DNA of 64,000 bases, taken from Hyphomicrobiales bacterium (GTDB lineage Bacteria > Pseudomonadota > Alphaproteobacteria > Rhizobiales > Rhizobiaceae). This document shows positions 11,113 to 20,285 of this stretch, piece after piece (within the stretch, counting starts at the first letter, position 1; each line of letters opens with the position of its first letter). The position numbers were made by a program, and so were the translations under genes. Below the pieces are notes generated by a model. That model was given only the letters and a program-made list of their open reading frames with translations. It ran no database searches and was not told the origin of the DNA. The DNA lies in NCBI GenBank assembly GCA_900466605.1, contig UBMU01000016.1, positions 248,001-312,000 on the forward strand, given 5' to 3'.

Positions 11113-11346
11113 ATGCCTATGAAACCTGGTGATATCGAAGACATGATCAAGGCCGGCATTCCCGGTGCCAAGGTGACCATCCGCGATCTTGCGGGTGACG
11201 GCGACCACTATGCAGCTGAGGTCGTCGCGGAAGCGTTTCGCGGCAAAAGCCGCGTCCAGCAGCATCAGATGGTCTATGAGGCCCTCAAGGGGAACATGGG
11301 CGGCATATTGCATGCGCTGGCGCTGCAGACATCGGCACCTGAGTGA
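11113..11346 (+). CDS. BolA-family protein
   Basis: A 77-residue BolA/IbaG-like protein, with the family's conserved C-terminal VQQHQMVYEAL segment and the GDGDHYAAEVV strand. BolA proteins pair with monothiol glutaredoxins in Fe-S cluster handling. The GrxD gene lies 1.4 kb downstream at 12794, which fits this partnership. A clear AAGGAG ribosome-binding site sits nine bases before the ATG. It is probably co-transcribed with purL. Confidence 0.92.
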   Translation: MPMKPGDIEDMIKAGIPGAKVTIRDLAGDGDHYAAEVVAEAFRGKSRVQQHQMVYEALKGNMGGILHALALQTSAPE

Positions 11347-11356
11347 TATCGAACGC

Positions 11357-11385
11357 AAAATGCCCGGTTAGAAGCCGGGCATTTT
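11357..11385. terminator. Bidirectional terminator with a stop codon in its loop
   Basis: AAAATGCCCGG (11357-11367) pairs with CCGGGCATTTT (11375-11385) around a 7-base loop. The A and T tracts allow it to end both the BolA transcript and the convergent hydrolase transcript. The hydrolase stop codon occupies the first three loop bases (11368-11370). Confidence 0.85.
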
Positions 11386-12519
11386 GCTATAACCGGCCTC
11401 GCTGAGCACCGATGCCGAATGCGGTCCAGCCGTCAGGAGCGTGAAGTCGTAGGGTGCCTGCAAGTCGGGTCCGAGGACATACTGCCGATGTACGCGCAGA
11501 AAGTCCTTCTTGATTTTCCTGTAGTGTTCGACAGTCAGCATCTGCTTCACCCGGATGAAGATGATCTTGGCTGGCGGTGCATCCTCATGTCCGCAGGCGG
11601 CCACCACCGGTACCTTGTAGAAGTGGATTGCATCGGTGAGACACTGAACATCCAGCCATCTCACGTTGCTGCATCGCGAAATCAGGCCGACACGTGATCG
11701 CAACTGCTGCGCAGCGCGCAGCAACGCGCATTGCAGGATCGCCGAGCCTAGTGTCGCAAAGACAATCCGCTTGCCCTCGAATATCGCCGGATCCCGCTCC
11801 ATCAGCATGCCGATTGCGTGGGCGGCAACGCTGGAGCCCATACTGTGAGAGGAAATCACATACTCGTCGGCGGGTTCTGACAACGCAGTCCGCGCCGCCG
11901 CCGCACAGCGATCCAACCATCGATTGAACGCCGGATCACTCATGCGGGCGAGCGCGACCGCCATGCGCCAGTCCGCGAAGAGATGCAGTGTGTAGAATCG
12001 CTCCGCAAATGGCAGAAAAACACAGGCGAAGAAACACAACGCCAATACCACGCTCCACAGGAGATGAAGTGACGGCAATTCCATTGCGATCGGTATGACA
12101 GCTATCGTTGCACTGAGTGCAAAGCCGAGAATCATCATCAGGAACGGAAAGATGAAAAAAAGTCCGAACCGCCACGCATGTCGGAAATAAGAAGCCATCC
12201 CGCCATAGGCGACGACCTGCATCGCACTCCAAAAGCCCGAGAGGATCTGCATGGCTCGGTTGCCGGTTCTAAGCTTCGTGACGAGCGCGTTGTGGTCGAA
12301 GACATGGACGTGACTGGTCGTTTCGCCGCTTTCCGCACACGTCTCCACCAGGAAGGCCGTGGAATCCGCCCCATAGTCCAGTTCGCCTGTCCGCACTGAG
12401 AAGTTCCAGACAGCTGCACTTTGCTTCGCTGAACGCTCATAACGCGCCCGGTGAGCACGCCCATCGAGTGGCTCGAACCCCGGAAAATGGAGGACGACCC
12501 TTTTGGAAATCAATGTCAT
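11368..12519 (-). CDS. Membrane-anchored alpha/beta hydrolase-like protein
   Basis: A protein of about 383 residues with two adjacent strongly hydrophobic segments (about residues 115-175 from the chosen start) between soluble parts. The C-terminal part has an SHSMGSSVAAH motif that matches the GxSxG-like nucleophile elbow of lipases, as in AHSMGS variants. The N-terminus reads HFPGFEPLDGRAHRARYER, a possible oxyanion-loop region. I infer a membrane-bound serine hydrolase of unknown substrate. The frame is open to 12615, but the ATG at 12519 is the first start followed by family-like sequence; the ribosome-binding site is weak. Confidence 0.7.
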   Translation of the reverse strand: MTLISKRVVLHFPGFEPLDGRAHRARYERSAKQSAAVWNFSVRTGELDYGADSTAFLVETCAESGETTSHVHVFDHNALVTKLRTGNRAMQILSGFWSAMQVVAYGGMASYFRHAWRFGLFFIFPFLMMILGFALSATIAVIPIAMELPSLHLLWSVVLALCFFACVFLPFAERFYTLHLFADWRMAVALARMSDPAFNRWLDRCAAAARTALSEPADEYVISSHSMGSSVAAHAIGMLMERDPAIFEGKRIVFATLGSAILQCALLRAAQQLRSRVGLISRCSNVRWLDVQCLTDAIHFYKVPVVAACGHEDAPPAKIIFIRVKQMLTVEHYRKIKKDFLRVHRQYVLGPDLQAPYDFTLLTAGPHSASVLSEAGYSKMPGF

Positions 12520-12793
12520 TATTTTCTTTCTTGGCCGCGGGAGCAGCAGATAATCGCTGCGCCGCAATCGGCGAGAATTGTGGCGAAATCCGGGTGCATC
12601 TGTCACAGCAAGCACCCCTGCCGGGGCGCTTCAGGAGAAGGCGTAACGCAAGCGCAACAATCCGTTCTCCACAAACCGATAGGGTGCTCTTTTTTTAGCC
12701 CGACCTGCTGGAATTCCGTCGATCACATGCTATCTAAGCTTAACGATTGAAACGGCGGGCCTTTAACTCGCCTGTGGAAAGGAATAGGTCCCT

Positions 12794-13129
12794 ATGAGCG
12801 GCATCAACGAATTCATCGACAACGAAATCAAGAGCAACGACGTCGTCCTCTTCATGAAGGGCACGCCGCAGTTTCCGCAGTGTGGATTCTCCGGCCAGGT
12901 CGTGCAGATTCTTGATTACATCGGCGTCGACTACAAGGGCATCAACGTGCTCGCTGACTCCGAAATCCGCCAGGGCATCAAGGACTATTCCAACTGGCCG
13001 ACGATTCCGCAGCTCTACGTAAAGGGCGAGTTCATCGGCGGCTGCGACATCGTCCGGGAAATGTTCCAGGCGGGTGAGTTGCAGCAGCACCTGCAGGAAC
13101 ACGGCGTGACCGTTCGCGGCGCCGCCTGA
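12794..13129 (+). CDS. grxD: Monothiol glutaredoxin (CGFS type)
   Basis: A 111-residue Grx4/GrxD-type protein that binds and hands on [2Fe-2S] clusters with glutathione. The single active-site cysteine is C30 in CGFS; the WPTIPQLYVKGEFIGGCDI segment carries the cis-Pro and glutathione contacts. It usually works with BolA proteins, one of which is encoded at 11113. It stands alone on the plus strand after a 274-base region (12520-12793) in which I see no gene. Confidence 0.97.
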   Translation: MSGINEFIDNEIKSNDVVLFMKGTPQFPQCGFSGQVVQILDYIGVDYKGINVLADSEIRQGIKDYSNWPTIPQLYVKGEFIGGCDIVREMFQAGELQQHLQEHGVTVRGAA

Positions 13130-13230
13130 CCTGTCCGGTCACCGGACGCTTCGCCCGGTTTCCAAATCTGTATTTTGAGTCCGAGGCGCTGTGCTGAACA
13201 GCGCCTTGGCCTGTTTTTGGGAATTTCATT

Positions 13231-14478
13231 GTGACAGATTCATCACAAGCCGTGCACGCGGGCCGATTGCCCATGGGCAAAGGGGAGTTCATTGCGCTCG
13301 CCGCCTTCCTGATGGCGGTCAATTCGCTCGCGATCGACATTATGCTTCCGGCATTGCAGCAGATTGGCGCCAGCCTCGGCGTCGAGAGTGAAAATCACCG
13401 TCAGTTTGTCGTTTCAACCTATCTGCTTGGCTTTGGCGCGGCGCAGCTCTTTTACGGCCCCCTCTCCGACCGCTTCGGCCGTCGCCTGCCGCTTCTCATC
13501 GGTCTCGTCATCTATATCTGTTCCGCGCTTGGGATCGCACTTGTGCCATCCTTTGCAGGCCTTCTTGTGCTTCGCTTCGTCCAGGGCATCGGTTCGGCCG
13601 CTACACGCGTCATCACCATCTCCATCGTCCGTGACATCTACGGTGGTCGCCAGATGGCAGAGGTCATGTCGCTGATCATGATGGTCTTCATGATCGTACC
13701 CGTCATTGCGCCGGGCAGCGGTCAGATCATTATGTTTTTTGGCAGTTGGCACCTGATCTTCGTCTTTATCGCCGTCATGGCGGCATTGATTTCAGCCTGG
13801 GCATACATGCGCCTTCCCGAAACATTGCACCCGTCGAACGTGCGACCGTTCACGGTGCGCTCGGTCATGGGCGGCTTCAAGCTCGTGCTGACGAACCGCA
13901 TAGCACTCTGCTACACGCTCGCCAGCACCTTCATCTTCGGTTCGCTGTTCGGGTTCATCAATTCAGCGCAACAGATCTATGTCGGGATCTACGATCTCGG
14001 CGTCTACTTCCCGTTCGCCTTCGCCGGCGTTGCCGTTTTCATGTCGCTGTCGTCGTTCCTCAACTCACGACTGGTCGGCAGGTTTGGAATGCGGCGGCTG
14101 TCGCATGGGGCATTGGCGGGCTTTGTCACCGTCAACACCATCTGGCTTGGAGCCCTCCTCCTTGGACCGCACCCGATGCCCTTCCCGTTTTTCATCGGCT
14201 TTTTCGGCGTAGCGATGTTCCAGTTCGGCTGGATCGGCTCCAACTTCAATTCGCTTGCCATGGAACCGCTCGGCCATGTTGCGGGAACGGCCTCGTCCGT
14301 CCTCGGCTTCATGAGCACCGTCGGCGGCGCGCTGATCGGTGCCGGCATCGGACAGGCCTTCAATGGCACAGCACTGCCGATGGTCGCGGGCTATTTCACC
14401 GTCTCTATCATCGGTCTGATCTTCGTTTTGATCGCAGAAAAGGGGCGTCTCTTCCAACCGCATAATCCCGCGGTTTGA
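13231..14478 (+). CDS. Bcr/CflA-type MFS drug exporter 1
   Basis: A 12-helix major facilitator protein (415 residues) of the Bcr/CflA subfamily. After helix 1 comes the family motif SLAIDIMLPALQQIG, and the loop between helices 2 and 3 has GPLSDRFGRR (motif A). RFVQGIGSAA and the GxxxxPxxGP-like IVPVIAPGSGQ correspond to motifs B and C, so proton-coupled export is expected; the substrate is unknown. It starts with GTG at 13231 with only a weak GGGA ribosome-binding site; ATG at 13273 is a less supported alternative. A paralogue follows in tandem at 14514. Confidence 0.92.
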   Translation: MTDSSQAVHAGRLPMGKGEFIALAAFLMAVNSLAIDIMLPALQQIGASLGVESENHRQFVVSTYLLGFGAAQLFYGPLSDRFGRRLPLLIGLVIYICSALGIALVPSFAGLLVLRFVQGIGSAATRVITISIVRDIYGGRQMAEVMSLIMMVFMIVPVIAPGSGQIIMFFGSWHLIFVFIAVMAALISAWAYMRLPETLHPSNVRPFTVRSVMGGFKLVLTNRIALCYTLASTFIFGSLFGFINSAQQIYVGIYDLGVYFPFAFAGVAVFMSLSSFLNSRLVGRFGMRRLSHGALAGFVTVNTIWLGALLLGPHPMPFPFFIGFFGVAMFQFGWIGSNFNSLAMEPLGHVAGTASSVLGFMSTVGGALIGAGIGQAFNGTALPMVAGYFTVSIIGLIFVLIAEKGRLFQPHNPAV

Positions 14479-14513
14479 ACGGGTCGGCCGCCTCGTGTTT
14501 CAGGATTTCCATT

Positions 14514-15794
14514 ATGACGCCACCACATAAACCACATGTTGAAAATCAGGGCTCCCGCCGAATAGGCATGGGCTTCGTCGAATTTGTCATAACCATCGCC
14601 ATCATGACCGCCAGCGTCGCCATGGCAATCGATAGTATGCTGCCGTCCCTGCCCGCGATCGGCCATTCGCTCGGCGTCACCAACGCAAACGACACGCAGC
14701 TGGTGATCGGTGTCTTCTTTCTTGGCTTCGGCGTTTCGCAGATCATCTTCGGCAGTCTGTCCGATACCTTCGGTCGCCGGAACATTCTGCTTGGTGGCCT
14801 TGCGGTTTATGTGCTCGCCATGTTCGCTGCTGCCGCCACCGGCAGCTTCGAAATGCTACTGATCATGCGCTTCGTCCAGGGCCTCGGCGGTGCAGCCGTT
14901 CGCATCACCACCATGGCGATCGTTCGCGACTGCTTCGGCGGCCGTGAGATGGCACGTGTCATGTCCTACGTGATGATCGTCTTCATGATCGTTCCGATCG
15001 TGGCACCCTCCGTCGGTCAGCTGATCATCACCTATGCCAATTGGCACTGGATCTTCATCCTGCTCGGCATCGTCGGAGCCATCCTGTTCGTCTGGGCAGC
15101 GCTGCGTTTGAAGGAGTCCCTGCCGAAGGAGGAGCGTATCCCTCTGTCGGTCGGCTCTGTCGTCGACGGCTTCAGGACTGTTCTGACCAACAAGATAACC
15201 TGCGGCTACATGATCGGCCTGACCATGTTCACCGCCGTCATCAGCGCCTATGTGATCTCCGTCCAGCAGGTCTTCGGCGAGGTCTACGGCCTCGGCGATT
15301 GGCTGCCGATAGCATTTGCGGCAACGGCAGGTGGTATCGCGGTGGCGAACTTCGCCAACGGGTTCTTCGTGCGCAAGTTCGGCATGCGCCGCATTTCGCA
15401 CGTCGCGATGATCCTATTCACGATCGTCTCCGCAATCGGGTTCGTGAAAGCTCTCGGCGGCCGGCCCGATTTCGCCTTTGCCTACACCCTGTTCACGATC
15501 CTGCTGATGATGTTTGCGGTCATTGCCACCAATTTTACCGCAATCAGCCTCGAACCCATGGGCAACCTCGCGGGCACCGCGACAGCCATCACTGGCTTCG
15601 TATCGACGACTTTCGGCGCGATCCTCGGCGGCACGGTCGGACAGCTATTCAACGGGACTGTGCAGCCGTTGTTCGGAGGATTCGCGGTGTTCGGGGCAAT
15701 CAGCATCGCGGCAACGCTCTGGGCCGAGGGCGGCAAGCTGTTCACACATCCGGGCGACAGCCCGCAGATCGATCCAGGCGCCGGGCATTTCTAG
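14514..15794 (+). CDS. Bcr/CflA-type MFS drug exporter 2
   Basis: Second 12-helix exporter (426 residues), clearly related to the gene just upstream: it shares MAIDSMLPSLPAIG, GSLSDTFGRR, RFVQGLGGAAVR and IVPIVAPSVGQ at the same positions. I chose the ATG at 14514 because AGGA lies eight bases upstream; the frame is open from 14475, which would overlap the previous gene. The 35-base spacing suggests co-transcription. Two neighbouring copies may export related compounds or form a pair with distinct specificity. The C-terminal tail is hydrophilic. Confidence 0.92.
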   Translation: MTPPHKPHVENQGSRRIGMGFVEFVITIAIMTASVAMAIDSMLPSLPAIGHSLGVTNANDTQLVIGVFFLGFGVSQIIFGSLSDTFGRRNILLGGLAVYVLAMFAAAATGSFEMLLIMRFVQGLGGAAVRITTMAIVRDCFGGREMARVMSYVMIVFMIVPIVAPSVGQLIITYANWHWIFILLGIVGAILFVWAALRLKESLPKEERIPLSVGSVVDGFRTVLTNKITCGYMIGLTMFTAVISAYVISVQQVFGEVYGLGDWLPIAFAATAGGIAVANFANGFFVRKFGMRRISHVAMILFTIVSAIGFVKALGGRPDFAFAYTLFTILLMMFAVIATNFTAISLEPMGNLAGTATAITGFVSTTFGAILGGTVGQLFNGTVQPLFGGFAVFGAISIAATLWAEGGKLFTHPGDSPQIDPGAGHF

Positions 15795-15820
15795 TAAACG
15801 ACCGGCATAACGTACCCTTG

Positions 15821-15855
15821 TCGCCCGCAACGCATCGTTGCGGGCGAAGCTTTTT
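15821..15855. terminator. Terminator between exporter 2 and the LysE-type gene
   Basis: TCGCCCGCAACG (15821-15832) pairs perfectly with CGTTGCGGGCGA (15836-15847) around a 3-base loop, followed by AGCTTTTT on the plus strand. It ends exporter 2; the convergent gene stops at 15861. Confidence 0.8.
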
Positions 15856-15860
15856 CAGCG

Positions 15861-16457
15861 CTAGTACCACACAAGGGCGACCGATAAAGCCAGCGCAAAC
15901 CCCATGCCGATATTGAAGAACCTCGCCGAACGCGGGGTACGCAGAAGCTGGGCAACGAGAACGCCCAGCACAAGCCAAATAAATCCGGCCGGAAACGCGG
16001 CGGCAGCAAACAAGGCACCCATCCATAGCGCGCCGCTGGCCTCCGCGTGCTGCGAGGACACAAGAAAGGTGCTGCCTGCGCTGAGCGCAACAAGCCAGCC
16101 CTTCGGGTTCAGCCACTGGAACAAAAAAGCCTGACGAAATCCAACCGCCTGCGTCTGTCCGCCAGCGTCGACCGTACCGGCATTGGCAATCTTCCAGGCG
16201 AGCCACAGCAGAAACAGGGATCCCGCCACCTTCATTGCGATTACGATGGCCGGCGCAGCCGCGACTATTTCTCCGACGCCGAGGGCGCTCAGAACAATCA
16301 TCACGCCCATCCCCAGCGACGCACCGAGCGGACAACCGATTCCCCTCAAGGCGCCGACAGCGGCACCGGTGGACAGGATCATCGTATTGCTCGGTCCCGG
16401 TGTAACCGCTGCGATAAACGCAAACAGCAGGAAAGCCAGCGCCTGCGAGGTATCCAT
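15861..16457 (-). CDS. LysE/RhtB-family amino-acid exporter
   Basis: A six-helix exporter of 198 residues. The diagnostic N-terminal motif TPGPSNTMIL is at about residues 20-29, and FQWLNPKGW lies in the central part. The family exports amino acids or homoserine lactone-like compounds; the specific substrate cannot be told. The ATG at 16457 is preferred over the adjacent GTG at 16460 because AGGAGG lies five bases before it. The gene has its own promoter region at 16458-16619. Confidence 0.92.
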   Translation of the reverse strand: MDTSQALAFLLFAFIAAVTPGPSNTMILSTGAAVGALRGIGCPLGASLGMGVMIVLSALGVGEIVAAAPAIVIAMKVAGSLFLLWLAWKIANAGTVDAGGQTQAVGFRQAFLFQWLNPKGWLVALSAGSTFLVSSQHAEASGALWMGALFAAAAFPAGFIWLVLGVLVAQLLRTPRSARFFNIGMGFALALSVALVWY

Positions 16458-16619
16458 CACTCCCTCCTCTTCATTTCGAACGATGGGAGAATATCTACGA
16501 CTGGCGTGCCTGCTCGTATTGTACGTCCGTGCGCATGGCCGTCTTGGGGGCGCAAATCTGCGCGCCCAAGAAGCGCTTTATCCTAGGTGGCAACCTGCGT
16601 GAGGCTGCTGCCTTTGCTG

Positions 16620-17444
16620 TCAGATGGTGAAGACTTCACGCCGCAGAATGTCCCAGCTGTCCTTGTCAGGCGCAATCAACAAGCCGCCGCTGGTGTGATG
16701 TGGCAGGTAGGGCGAGCCGTCGAAGCGGGCCGCATGGGCGCCAGCCTCGATGCTAATCAGCGTGCCGGCGAGATGGTCCCAGGGCATGAGCTTGTTATAC
16801 ATCAGATAATGCACGTGACCGCCCGCGAAGGCGCGGTATTCATGGGCCGCGCAGCGATAGTTGGCAAGAAACCGGACCTTGGCCAGATTGGCAAGGATCT
16901 CGCTACGCTTGGGCTTTGGCAGGAAGCCCGTCGATGCCATACCGACCATCTCTTCAAGCGCGACGGGTGCCGAAACCGAAAGCCGCTCCGCTTCTCCTCC
17001 AGGACGCCGAAGCCATGCGCCGCCGCCTTTCTCGCCGATCACCCAATCGTCACCCATCGGGTCATAGATGATGCCGGCGACCGTTTCGCCCTTGGATATC
17101 ACCGAGGCCATGACGCCAAAGGCTGGAATGCCCGACGCGAAATTGAACGTACCGTCCACAGGGTCCACGACGATGGCAAGGTCCGCTCCCTCGAGCTTGC
17201 CGAGCAGATCAGGATCGGCCGCGACCGATTCCTCCCCGATAAACACCGCATCTGGCCAAAGGGCCGCGGCTTCCGCTCTTATCATCCGCTCCGCCTGCAG
17301 GTCGGCTTCCGTCACCAGGTCGGTCGCCTCGCTTTTGGCGCGCACGTCATCGCTTCCAAGTCGACGGAAACGCGGCAATATCTCTGCCTTCGCCGCCCGC
17401 CTCAGGAGATCGGCAAGCGTCGCTACATCTATCGTGGAACTCAT
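16620..17444 (-). CDS. Inositol-monophosphatase-family phosphatase
   Basis: A 274-residue Mg2+-dependent phosphatase of the inositol monophosphatase/histidinol-phosphatase-like superfamily. Metal-binding motifs are in order: GEES at about residue 70, DPVDGTFNF at about 94 and PWDHLAG at about 225. The exact substrate (inositol-phosphate, histidinol-phosphate, PAP) cannot be decided from sequence. It lies 29 bases after ttcA on the same strand and has a GAGGGAAA ribosome-binding site. Confidence 0.88.
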   Translation of the reverse strand: MSSTIDVATLADLLRRAAKAEILPRFRRLGSDDVRAKSEATDLVTEADLQAERMIRAEAAALWPDAVFIGEESVAADPDLLGKLEGADLAIVVDPVDGTFNFASGIPAFGVMASVISKGETVAGIIYDPMGDDWVIGEKGGGAWLRRPGGEAERLSVSAPVALEEMVGMASTGFLPKPKRSEILANLAKVRFLANYRCAAHEYRAFAGGHVHYLMYNKLMPWDHLAGTLISIEAGAHAARFDGSPYLPHHTSGGLLIAPDKDSWDILRREVFTI

Positions 17445-17473
17445 GGACTTTCCCTCTTTGGCGTGAGCGCCGA

Positions 17474-18358
17474 CTATTCACTCTTCGGCGCGGTCTCTCC
17501 GGCCATCAGGCCGGCGAAATCGAAAAGCTTGGGATCAAGCAGATGCGACGGGTTCACATGCGAAAGCGCCCTCAGCATCGTATCCTTGCGGCCCGGCATG
17601 CGACGCTCGATATCAGCGAGCATGTCTTTCATCGCGTTGCGCTGCAGCCCGTCCTGGGAGCCGCAGAGATCGCATGGAATGATAGGAAACTGCATGGCGG
17701 CCGCGAACTTGGCCATGTCGTCTTCCGCGCAATAGGCGAGCGGCCGCAACACCATCAGGTTGCCCTCGTCATTGAGCAGCTTCGCCGGCATCGAGGCAAG
17801 ACGCCCGCCATGGAAGAAGTTCATGAAGAAGGTCTCGAGAATATCCTCGCGGTGGTGGCCGAGCACGAGTGCGTCGCATCCCTCTTCCCTGGCGATCCGG
17901 TAAAGATTGCCGCGGCGCAGGCGCGAACAGAGCGAGCAGTAGGTACCTCCCGCGGGAACCTTTTCCTTCACGATCGAATAGGTATCGCGATATTCGATGC
18001 GGTGCTTGACGCCGATCTTCGTCAGATAGTCAGGCAGGATATGCTTGGGAAAGTTCGGCTGTCCCTGGTCGAGATTGCAGGCGACCAGTTCCACTGGCAG
18101 AAGACCGCGCCACTGCAAGTCTAGCAGGAGGGCAAGCAGTCCATAGGAATCCTTGCCGCCCGAGACCCCGATCAGCCAGCGCTTCTGACCATTCAGCATA
18201 GCAAAATCGTCGAAAGCTTGCCTGATGTTGCGCAATAACCGCTTGCGCAATTTGTTGAACGACACCGAGTTCGGCGCATCGGCAAAGAGCGCATTTAAGA
18301 TCGCGCCGTCCACGGTCGGCGTTTCCAGCTCATCGGTGATGTTGGCTGCGATGTTCAT
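17474..18358 (-). CDS. ttcA: tRNA 2-thiocytidine synthetase TtcA
   Basis: Thiolates cytidine 32 of certain tRNAs, using ATP and a [4Fe-4S] cluster. The PP-loop SGGKDS is at residues 66-71, the first cysteine pair is C141/C144 in YCSLCSR, and PCDLCGSQ further on supplies the later cysteines. ATG at 18358 is preferred to the TTG at 18370, giving 294 residues. glsA lies 59 bases upstream and the phosphatase gene 29 bases downstream on the same strand. Confidence 0.95.
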   Translation of the reverse strand: MNIAANITDELETPTVDGAILNALFADAPNSVSFNKLRKRLLRNIRQAFDDFAMLNGQKRWLIGVSGGKDSYGLLALLLDLQWRGLLPVELVACNLDQGQPNFPKHILPDYLTKIGVKHRIEYRDTYSIVKEKVPAGGTYCSLCSRLRRGNLYRIAREEGCDALVLGHHREDILETFFMNFFHGGRLASMPAKLLNDEGNLMVLRPLAYCAEDDMAKFAAAMQFPIIPCDLCGSQDGLQRNAMKDMLADIERRMPGRKDTMLRALSHVNPSHLLDPKLFDFAGLMAGETAPKSE

Positions 18359-18417
18359 TCTCTCGTCCAATCAGAGTCTGCCTCCGCCTTAGCAGAAAGC
18401 GCCAAGACAACCCAGCA

Positions 18418-19347
18418 TCAATCGCCAAAAACCGACCAGCCCGTGCGGGCCGCCAGCATTTCGAGCGCGACAGCACCGAGCTGGGAGTTGCCGACCTCGT
18501 TTAGTCCCGGCGACCAAGCGGCAATCGAGGCAATGCCGGGCGCCACTGCAAAAATACCGCCACCGACACCGCTCTTACCGGGAAGACCGACGTGGTAGGC
18601 GAAGTCGCCGGAGCCGTCGTAGTGGCCACAGGTCAACATCAGCGCATTGATGCGCCGCGCCCGCTTCGGCGAGACGACGGAGTGACCCGTCATCGGATTG
18701 CTGCCACGAGCAGCCAGGAAAAGGCCGGCCCTCGCCAATTGCTCACAGGTCATCGACAGGGCGCATTGATGGAAATAGACGCCGAGCACGTGATCGACCG
18801 GATGGTCGAGGTTGCGATAGGCCCGCATGAAGTTGGCGAGCGCAAAGTTGCGGTAGCCCGTCTGCGTCTCGGACTTTGCAACGCGGTCGTCGATAGTGAC
18901 CGACTCGTCATCCGCAAGGTAGCGCACGAAGCGCAACAACTCGCCGATCGCCTCGCGCGGCGCGTGACCGGCCATCACGACGTCGGTCACGGCGATTGCG
19001 CCTGCATTGATGAAGGGATTGCGCGGAATGCCCTGCTCATGCTCGAGCTGTACAATCGAATTGAAAGCCGAGCCCGAAGGTTCCCGACCGACACGCTTCC
19101 ACAAGCCCTCGCCGACCTTACCTAGCGCAAGCGTCAGCATGAAAACCTTTGAGATGCTCTGGATTGAGAACGGGACATCTGCATGGCCGACGCTGTAGAC
19201 CTTGCCGTCTACAGTCACCACGCTCAAGCCAAATTGATTCGCGTCGATCTTTGCGAGTTCCGGAATGTAGTCCGCAACCTTGCCCTCGCCGATACGGGGG
19301 GTCAGCTCTTTGTGGATGCTGTCGAGAACTGCTTGCAAGTCGGTCAT
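18418..19347 (-). CDS. glsA: Glutaminase
   Basis: A serine-dependent beta-lactamase-fold glutaminase (309 residues) converting glutamine to glutamate and ammonia. The catalytic S64-xx-K67 motif is in [38 protein letters not shown] and the ETQTGYRN segment are typical. A GGGGAGATACG ribosome-binding site precedes the ATG. It follows the rpsD terminator, so it must have its own start. Confidence 0.96.
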   Translation of the reverse strand: MTDLQAVLDSIHKELTPRIGEGKVADYIPELAKIDANQFGLSVVTVDGKVYSVGHADVPFSIQSISKVFMLTLALGKVGEGLWKRVGREPSGSAFNSIVQLEHEQGIPRNPFINAGAIAVTDVVMAGHAPREAIGELLRFVRYLADDESVTIDDRVAKSETQTGYRNFALANFMRAYRNLDHPVDHVLGVYFHQCALSMTCEQLARAGLFLAARGSNPMTGHSVVSPKRARRINALMLTCGHYDGSGDFAYHVGLPGKSGVGGGIFAVAPGIASIAAWSPGLNEVGNSQLGAVALEMLAARTGWSVFGD

Positions 19348-19366
19348 CGTATCTCCCCAGATAACA

Positions 19367-19394
19367 AAAAAGCCGCCCCGAGAGGCGGCTTTTC
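19367..19394 (-). terminator. rpsD terminator
   Basis: AGCCGCC (19371-19377) pairs with GGCGGCT (19384-19390) and the flanking A and T tracts extend the stem. Read on the minus strand it ends in a T-run and follows the rpsD stop. Confidence 0.8.
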
Positions 19395-19416
19395 CGTATG
19401 CGAAAACGCCTCGCGA

Positions 19417-20034
19417 TTAACGCGAATAGAATTCGACCACCAGATGCGGCTCCATGACGACAGGATACGGTACGTCACCGAGTGCCGGAACACGAGCGAA
19501 GGTAGCAACCATCTTGTTATGGTCAGCTTCGATGTAGTCCGGAACGTCGCGTTCAGCCAAGCCAACAGATTCCAGAACCGAAACGAGCTGCTTCGACTTC
19601 TGACGAACTTCGATGACGTCGCCAGCCTTGCAACGGTAAGAACCGATGTTTACGCGGACGCCGTTCACGGTCACGTGGCCGTGGTTGACGAACTGGCGGG
19701 CAGCGAAAACGGTCGGAACGAACTTGGCGCGATAAACGATCGCGTCAAGACGAGACTCCAGAAGACCGATCAGGTTTTCCGAGGTGTCGCCCTTGCGGCG
19801 GTCGGCTTCAGCGAAGATCGCACGGAACTGCTTCTCGCGCAGGTCACCGTAGTAACCCTTGAGCTTCTGCTTGGCGCGCAGCTGCACACCGAAGTCCGAA
19901 AGCTTGCCCTTGCGGCGCTGACCGTGCTGGCCCGGGCCGTATTCGCGGCGGTTCACCGGGGACTTAGGACGGCCCCAGATGTTCTCGCCCATACGGCGGT
20001 CAATTTTGTACTTGGACGATTCGCGCTTGCTCAT
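19417..20034 (-). CDS. rpsD: Ribosomal protein S4
   Basis: Primary 16S rRNA-binding protein of the small subunit; 205 residues, the usual size. The N-terminus [20 protein letters not shown] and the S4 RNA-binding domain ([31 protein letters not shown], in parts, residues about 95-130) are characteristic. I chose the ATG at 20034 with an AAGGAAATACG ribosome-binding site; the upstream extension to 20091 is not coding. It is a single-gene unit with a strong promoter at 20208-20236 and a long leader. Confidence 0.98.
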   Translation of the reverse strand: MSKRESSKYKIDRRMGENIWGRPKSPVNRREYGPGQHGQRRKGKLSDFGVQLRAKQKLKGYYGDLREKQFRAIFAEADRRKGDTSENLIGLLESRLDAIVYRAKFVPTVFAARQFVNHGHVTVNGVRVNIGSYRCKAGDVIEVRQKSKQLVSVLESVGLAERDVPDYIEADHNKMVATFARVPALGDVPYPVVMEPHLVVEFYSR

Positions 20035-20207
20035 CGTATTTCCTTTCAGAAAGTTAGTACGGTCTGTTACCAAACCGCGTGAAGGAAACACGCCCTCCTT
20101 TGATCTTCTTTCGAGGATCCGACAGGATCATCCCATTACGCGAACAGGACAAATCCACGGGACATGTCAAATGAAACACCGGACATCTCTGCCCGGTGCT
20201 GGCGCGG

Positions 20208-20236
20208 TGTTTAGGGCGAAGTCGCTGGAATGTCAA
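20208..20236 (-). promoter_or_regulatory. rpsD promoter
   Basis: On the minus strand TTGACA (20236-20231), a 17-base spacer and TAAACA (20213-20208) form a near-consensus sigma-70 promoter. Predicted start is about 20200, giving a leader of about 165 bases. A 6-bp stem (CACCGG 20177-20182 with CCGGTG 20193-20198) would lie at the very 5' end of the RNA. Confidence 0.65.
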
Positions 20237-20285
20237 TCACAATTCCACACTGACCCGCCACGATCTCTTTCTCTCAGCCTAGGGC

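Noticed and set aside
16587..17735. A 382-codon plus-strand frame over the phosphatase and ttcA genes
   Set aside because: Spans two genes with clear catalytic motifs on the minus strand; no domain seen in its product.
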